Shown: piece by piece, positions 5,882-8,088 of the stretch
Numbering within the stretch: position 1 is the first letter of the stretch
How the letters are laid out: each line of letters begins with the position of its first letter
Assembly (NCBI GenBank): GCA_035513175.1
Contig: DATKCN010000025.1
Location: forward strand, 1-8,088
Reading direction: 5' to 3'
DNA length: 8,088 bases
DNA from: DATKCN01 sp035513175
GTDB lineage: Bacteria; Chloroflexota; Chloroflexia; Thermomicrobiales; CFX8
Program-made: the position numbers and the translations under genes
Notes under the pieces: generated by a model
Told to the model about the DNA's origin: nothing
Databases searched by the model: none
Seen by the model: only the letters and a program-made list of their open reading frames with translations

Positions 5882-5894
5882 TTTCTCTACTGCG

Positions 5895-5912
5895 ATGGTC
5901 CACATCGACCAT
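5895..5912. repeat. Inverted repeat ATGGTC-N6-GACCAT
   Basis: A perfect 6-bp dyad with a 6-bp centre lies 14 bp upstream of the SD of the small peptide gene. It could be an operator or a leader hairpin in that transcript. It is short enough to be chance. Confidence 0.35.
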
Positions 5913-5947
5913 GCATCTATTACACCCGATTACCGGCTCCGGCGCTG

Positions 5948-5972
5948 CACACTGGGATACAGTTCCAGTGTG
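5948..5972. repeat. Inverted repeat CACACTGG-N9-CCAGTGTG, operator candidate
   Basis: A perfect 8-bp dyad with a 9-bp centre lies in the gap between the leftward peptide gene and the rightward amidase. The 25-bp span with half-sites about 1.6 helical turns apart suits a dimeric repressor or activator. It is the longest perfect dyad I found in this gap. It could alternatively be a hairpin in an RNA. Confidence 0.45.
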
Positions 5973-6053
5973 TTCCGCATTACAGGCGCACGCATGACCG
6001 CGAGCGGCCCTGACCACACTCCATCCGTCGGCCCACGGTCCCCATCCCTCCCC

Positions 6054-6059
6054 TATACT
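6054..6059 (+). promoter_or_regulatory. Probable -10 box (TATACT) of the amidase operon
   Basis: TATACT is the only AT-rich hexamer in the stretch before the amidase gene. It places the transcript start near 6066, inside an 8-bp palindrome GGTCGACC (6065-6072), with a leader of about 30 nt to the GTG at 6096. The -35 region is GC-rich and not recognisable. Confidence 0.45.
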
Positions 6060-6095
6060 GTCCCGGTCGACCAGCGAACGAGGGAGGGGAAAGCC

Positions 6096-6989
6096 GTGGC
6101 CGCCCATCACTTCACGCCGGATCACTACTTTTCGACGATCGGCTCGCACGAGCCGGTGCTGCGCATCGCCGACGGCGACACGGTCGTGACAACGACGATC
6201 GACGCCGGGGGCTTCGACGGGACGGACCAGCGGGCGCATCCGGGCGGAAACCCGCAGACGGGGCCGTTCTATGTCGAAGGCGCCGAGCAGGGCGACGCGC
6301 TGGCCGTGCGGCTCGACAGCATCACGCCCAACCGCCGCCGGGGCTTCAGCGCCACCGTCATCGCCGAACGCGTCCTCGATCCAGATTTCGTTCGCGGGTT
6401 GCCGGAACAGACGCTGGTCGACTGGGACGTCGATGTCGCGGCTGGGACCGTCAGGCTGGGTGATCTCGTGCTGCCAATCGCGCCGATGATCGGTTGCTTC
6501 GGCGTCGCGCCGCCGCGCGGGCAGGCCATCTCGACCGGGACCTCGTCGACGCACGGAGGCAACATGGATTACCGGGGGCACGTGGCGGGCGTCACGGTCT
6601 ACTTCCCGGTGGCGGTCGAGGGCGCGCTGTTCCACATTGGCGACGGCCACGCCGTGCAGGGGGACGGCGAGATCGTCGGCACTGGGGTCGAGATTTCGAT
6701 GGACGTGCGCTTCACCGTGCACGTCATCAAGCACACCAACATCCAGTGGCCCCGCACGGAGAACGACGACTACATCATGGCGCTGGGCAACGCCCGCCCG
6801 CTGGACGAGGCGCTGCAGTACGCCACGACCGAGCTGGTGCGCTGGCTGGCGCACGACTACGGCATGGATACGCGGGCCGCCTCGATCCTGCTGGGGCAGA
6901 CGATCGAGTACGAGATCGGCAACGTGTTCGACCCGGCCTACACCGTGGTAGCGAAGCTGCGGAAGAAGTGGCTGCCCGCCGCCCGCTGA
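6096..6989 (+). CDS. Acetamidase/formamidase family protein
   Basis: This 297-aa cytoplasmic amidohydrolase of the FmdA/AmdA family (PF03069-type) releases ammonia and a carboxylic acid from short amides. The length is normal for the short bacterial branch. Family hallmarks are TTTIDAGGFDG (32-42), an NPQTGPFYVEGAEQGDALAV stretch (52-71), PMIGCFGVAPPRG (130-142), STHGGNMDYRG (151-161) and GDGHAVQGDGE (182-192). The frame is open back to 5799, but the upstream part overlaps the -10 box and intergenic repeats. GTG 6096 has AGGGAGGGGA just upstream and opens directly onto family-like sequence. The dehydrogenase follows 21 bp downstream with its own SD, so the two form an operon. The true amide cannot be told; many relatives annotated as acetamidase have no tested activity. 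Confidence 0.88.
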   Translation: MAAHHFTPDHYFSTIGSHEPVLRIADGDTVVTTTIDAGGFDGTDQRAHPGGNPQTGPFYVEGAEQGDALAVRLDSITPNRRRGFSATVIAERVLDPDFVRGLPEQTLVDWDVDVAAGTVRLGDLVLPIAPMIGCFGVAPPRGQAISTGTSSTHGGNMDYRGHVAGVTVYFPVAVEGALFHIGDGHAVQGDGEIVGTGVEISMDVRFTVHVIKHTNIQWPRTENDDYIMALGNARPLDEALQYATTELVRWLAHDYGMDTRAASILLGQTIEYEIGNVFDPAYTVVAKLRKKWLPAAR

Positions 6990-7001
6990 CCGCCGCATCG
7001 C

Positions 7002-7008
7002 AGGAGGA
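7002..7008 (+). promoter_or_regulatory. Strong Shine-Dalgarno site of the dehydrogenase
   Basis: AGGAGGA lies just before the ATG at 7011 in the 21-bp gap after the amidase stop. It fixes the start and predicts efficient independent initiation. Confidence 0.75.
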
Positions 7009-7010
7009 AT

Positions 7011-7961
7011 ATGACCGTCAATCCAACCATCCTCGTCCACAGCGGCGTCCCAGCGGACGACCCGGCCATCGCGGCGCTGATCCGCGAGCGGCATCCCGCG
7101 CTGACCGTCCTGACGGCCTCCGAGGAAGCAGAGATCGTCGAGCGGTTGCCGGGCGCGGAGATCCTGTTCGCCTGGCGCTTCCCGATGCCGCTGCTGCGGC
7201 ATGCCACGAGCCTGCGCTGGCTGCAGGTCATGGGAGCGGGCATCGAGACGCTGGCCGGCGCGCCCATTCCCGACGGCGTGTGGGTGACGAACGTGCGCGG
7301 CGTCTTCTCCGGCTCGATGGCCGAGTATGCCATCGGCTACACGCTGGCGCATCTGCAGGAAGTGCGGCGTGTGCTGGCCCAGCAGGCGCGCCACGAGTGG
7401 ACGCAATTCACCCCGCTCAGGCTGGCCGATCTGACGGTCGGCGTCATGGGGCTGGGATCGATTGGCGGCGAGATCGCGCGGGCCTTCGCGGCGCTCGGGG
7501 CGCGCGTCGTAGGGCTGAACCGCTCCGGAGCAGCGGTCGCGCACGTCGAGCGCGTCTACGAGCTTGATCAGATCGACGCCTTCCTGCCGGAGTGCGACGT
7601 GCTCGTCTCGGTCGTGCCGCACACCCCGGAGACCACCGGTCTGCTCAGCGGCGCGCGGCTGGCGCTGCTGAAGCCGGGCTGCTTCTACATCAACGTCGGT
7701 CGCGGCAACGTCGTCGACATCGACGCGCTCACCGATGTGCTGCGGGGACGACGCATTGCCGGAGCCGCGCTGGATGTCTTCCCCATCGAGCCGCTGCCGG
7801 CCGGCCACCCGCTGTGGGACCTCGACAACGTGTTCATCACTCCGCACATTTCCGGCGTCAACCGCCCGAACGATGTCACAGACATCTTCCTGGTCAACCT
7901 GGAGCGCTATCTTGCCGGAGAGCCACTATTGAACCAGGTGGACGTGACGCGGGGATATTGA
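7011..7961 (+). CDS. D-isomer-specific 2-hydroxyacid dehydrogenase
   Basis: This 316-aa NAD(P)-dependent oxidoreductase interconverts a 2-keto acid and a D-2-hydroxy acid (glyoxylate/hydroxypyruvate reductase-like group). The nucleotide-binding core is TVGVMGLGSIGGEIARAF (142-159), with G147-x-G-x-x-G152 and the beta-2 end at GLNRSG (168-173). The Arg-Ser there, in place of an Asp, hints at NADP(H), which is inference. The catalytic triad is visible: R231 in NVGRGNVVD, E260 in DVFPIEPLP, and H279 in ITPHISG. The N-terminal catalytic lobe includes LRWLQVMGAGIE (68-79) and NVRGVFSGSMAEYAIGYTLA (94-113). Length is typical and all key residues are present. It is co-transcribed with the amidase, so the physiological substrate may be linked to the acid freed by that enzyme. 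The specific substrate is unknown. Confidence 0.9.
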   Translation: MTVNPTILVHSGVPADDPAIAALIRERHPALTVLTASEEAEIVERLPGAEILFAWRFPMPLLRHATSLRWLQVMGAGIETLAGAPIPDGVWVTNVRGVFSGSMAEYAIGYTLAHLQEVRRVLAQQARHEWTQFTPLRLADLTVGVMGLGSIGGEIARAFAALGARVVGLNRSGAAVAHVERVYELDQIDAFLPECDVLVSVVPHTPETTGLLSGARLALLKPGCFYINVGRGNVVDIDALTDVLRGRRIAGAALDVFPIEPLPAGHPLWDLDNVFITPHISGVNRPNDVTDIFLVNLERYLAGEPLLNQVDVTRGY

Positions 7962-8088
7962 TCGCCGCCCGGCCGCGACGACCGCAACGACCCGCGCGGT
8001 GATGGCTGGCGTTGGCTACCGAGACTCTTGCGCCGGGCAATTTGGTAAACTTCCCGGTAACAAGCGACGCTCTCAATAGGGCATACGA
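7962..8088. other. Terminal intergenic sequence
   Basis: These 127 bp follow the dehydrogenase stop. I see no gene and no hairpin-plus-T-run terminator. A weak AT-rich patch (TTTGGTAAACTTCC, 8041-8054) with a repeated GGTAA (8044-8048 and 8056-8060) might belong to a promoter of a gene beyond the window, but no correctly spaced -35/-10 pair is present. Confidence 0.4.

Noticed and set aside
3168..5913. The 10-mer ATCGACCATG occurs upstream of both the acetyltransferase (3168-3177) and the small peptide gene (5904-5913)
   Set aside because: In 8 kb about 30 repeated 10-mer pairs are expected by chance, so this alone is not evidence of a shared site.
5799..6095. N-terminal extension of the amidase to an ATG at 5799
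   Set aside because: The extension crosses the TATACT box, both dyads and the antisense small gene, is not family-like, and the GTG at 6096 has a good SD.
6494..7567. A 357-codon plus-strand frame overlapping the amidase and the dehydrogenase
   Set aside because: It is an Arg/Ala/Gly-rich frame-shifted reading of two intact genes; there is no SD or domain.
5652..7847. A 731-codon open frame on the minus strand opposite the amidase and dehydrogenase
   Set aside because: Its residues are Arg/Asp/Val/His-rich with no domain, it spans two well-supported genes on the other strand, the 27-aa gene and the promoter region. Long antisense frames are expected in very GC-rich coding DNA.
8021..8052. 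Possible promoter TTGCGC ... TAAACT near the right edge
   Set aside because: The spacing between the two hexamers is 12 bp, too short for a sigma-70 type promoter, and no downstream gene is visible.

Overview
The window is GC-rich bacterial DNA with bacterial Shine-Dalgarno (SD) sites. The gene families fit a Chloroflexota (Thermomicrobia-like) or possibly actinobacterial soil or thermal organism: a large ATPase-TPR-LuxR regulator, a family GH4 glycosidase, an acetamidase/formamidase, and AbrB/PIN modules. This placement is an inference from family content and composition; no marker gene is present.

Region 1 (1-1050, + strand) is a compact toxin-antitoxin block: an AbrB/MazE-type antitoxin, a PIN-domain ribonuclease toxin 4 bp downstream, and 13 bp further a 91-aa antitoxin-like protein with no toxin of its own. 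This block is visibly less GC-rich than the rest. Sample lines give about 55-60% GC at 361-420 and 541-600, against about 77% inside the glycosidase. It may be accessory DNA. A short dispersed-repeat-like sequence (1091-1120) lies in the spacer where the second toxin would be expected.

Region 2 (1175-5520, - strand) has three leftward genes. They are a 770-aa STAND-type ATPase/TPR/LuxR regulator, a BltD-like GNAT acetyltransferase, and a GH4 alpha-galactosidase with the CHSV metal-site signature. The regulator and the acetyltransferase each have a plausible -10 box of their own. The glycosidase follows the acetyltransferase by 56 bp with a strong SD and is probably co-transcribed with it.

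Region 3 (5521-6095) separates the leftward and rightward genes and is the most structured non-annotated stretch. It holds outward-facing TATACT boxes for the regulator and the amidase and several inverted repeats. It also holds a leftward 27-codon gene for a one-helix membrane peptide with a good SD, followed by a G-free, C-rich tract and a 9-bp hairpin.

Region 4 (6096-7961, + strand) is a two-gene operon: an acetamidase/formamidase-family amidohydrolase, then 21 bp later a D-isomer-specific 2-hydroxyacid dehydrogenase. One hypothesis is that the first frees an acid and ammonia from an amide and the second handles the 2-hydroxy/2-keto acid. The last 127 bp contain no gene I can support. No rRNA, tRNA, CRISPR array or complete insertion sequence was seen. 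The least expected element is the 27-aa membrane peptide unit. I do not see a clearly novel multi-gene system.
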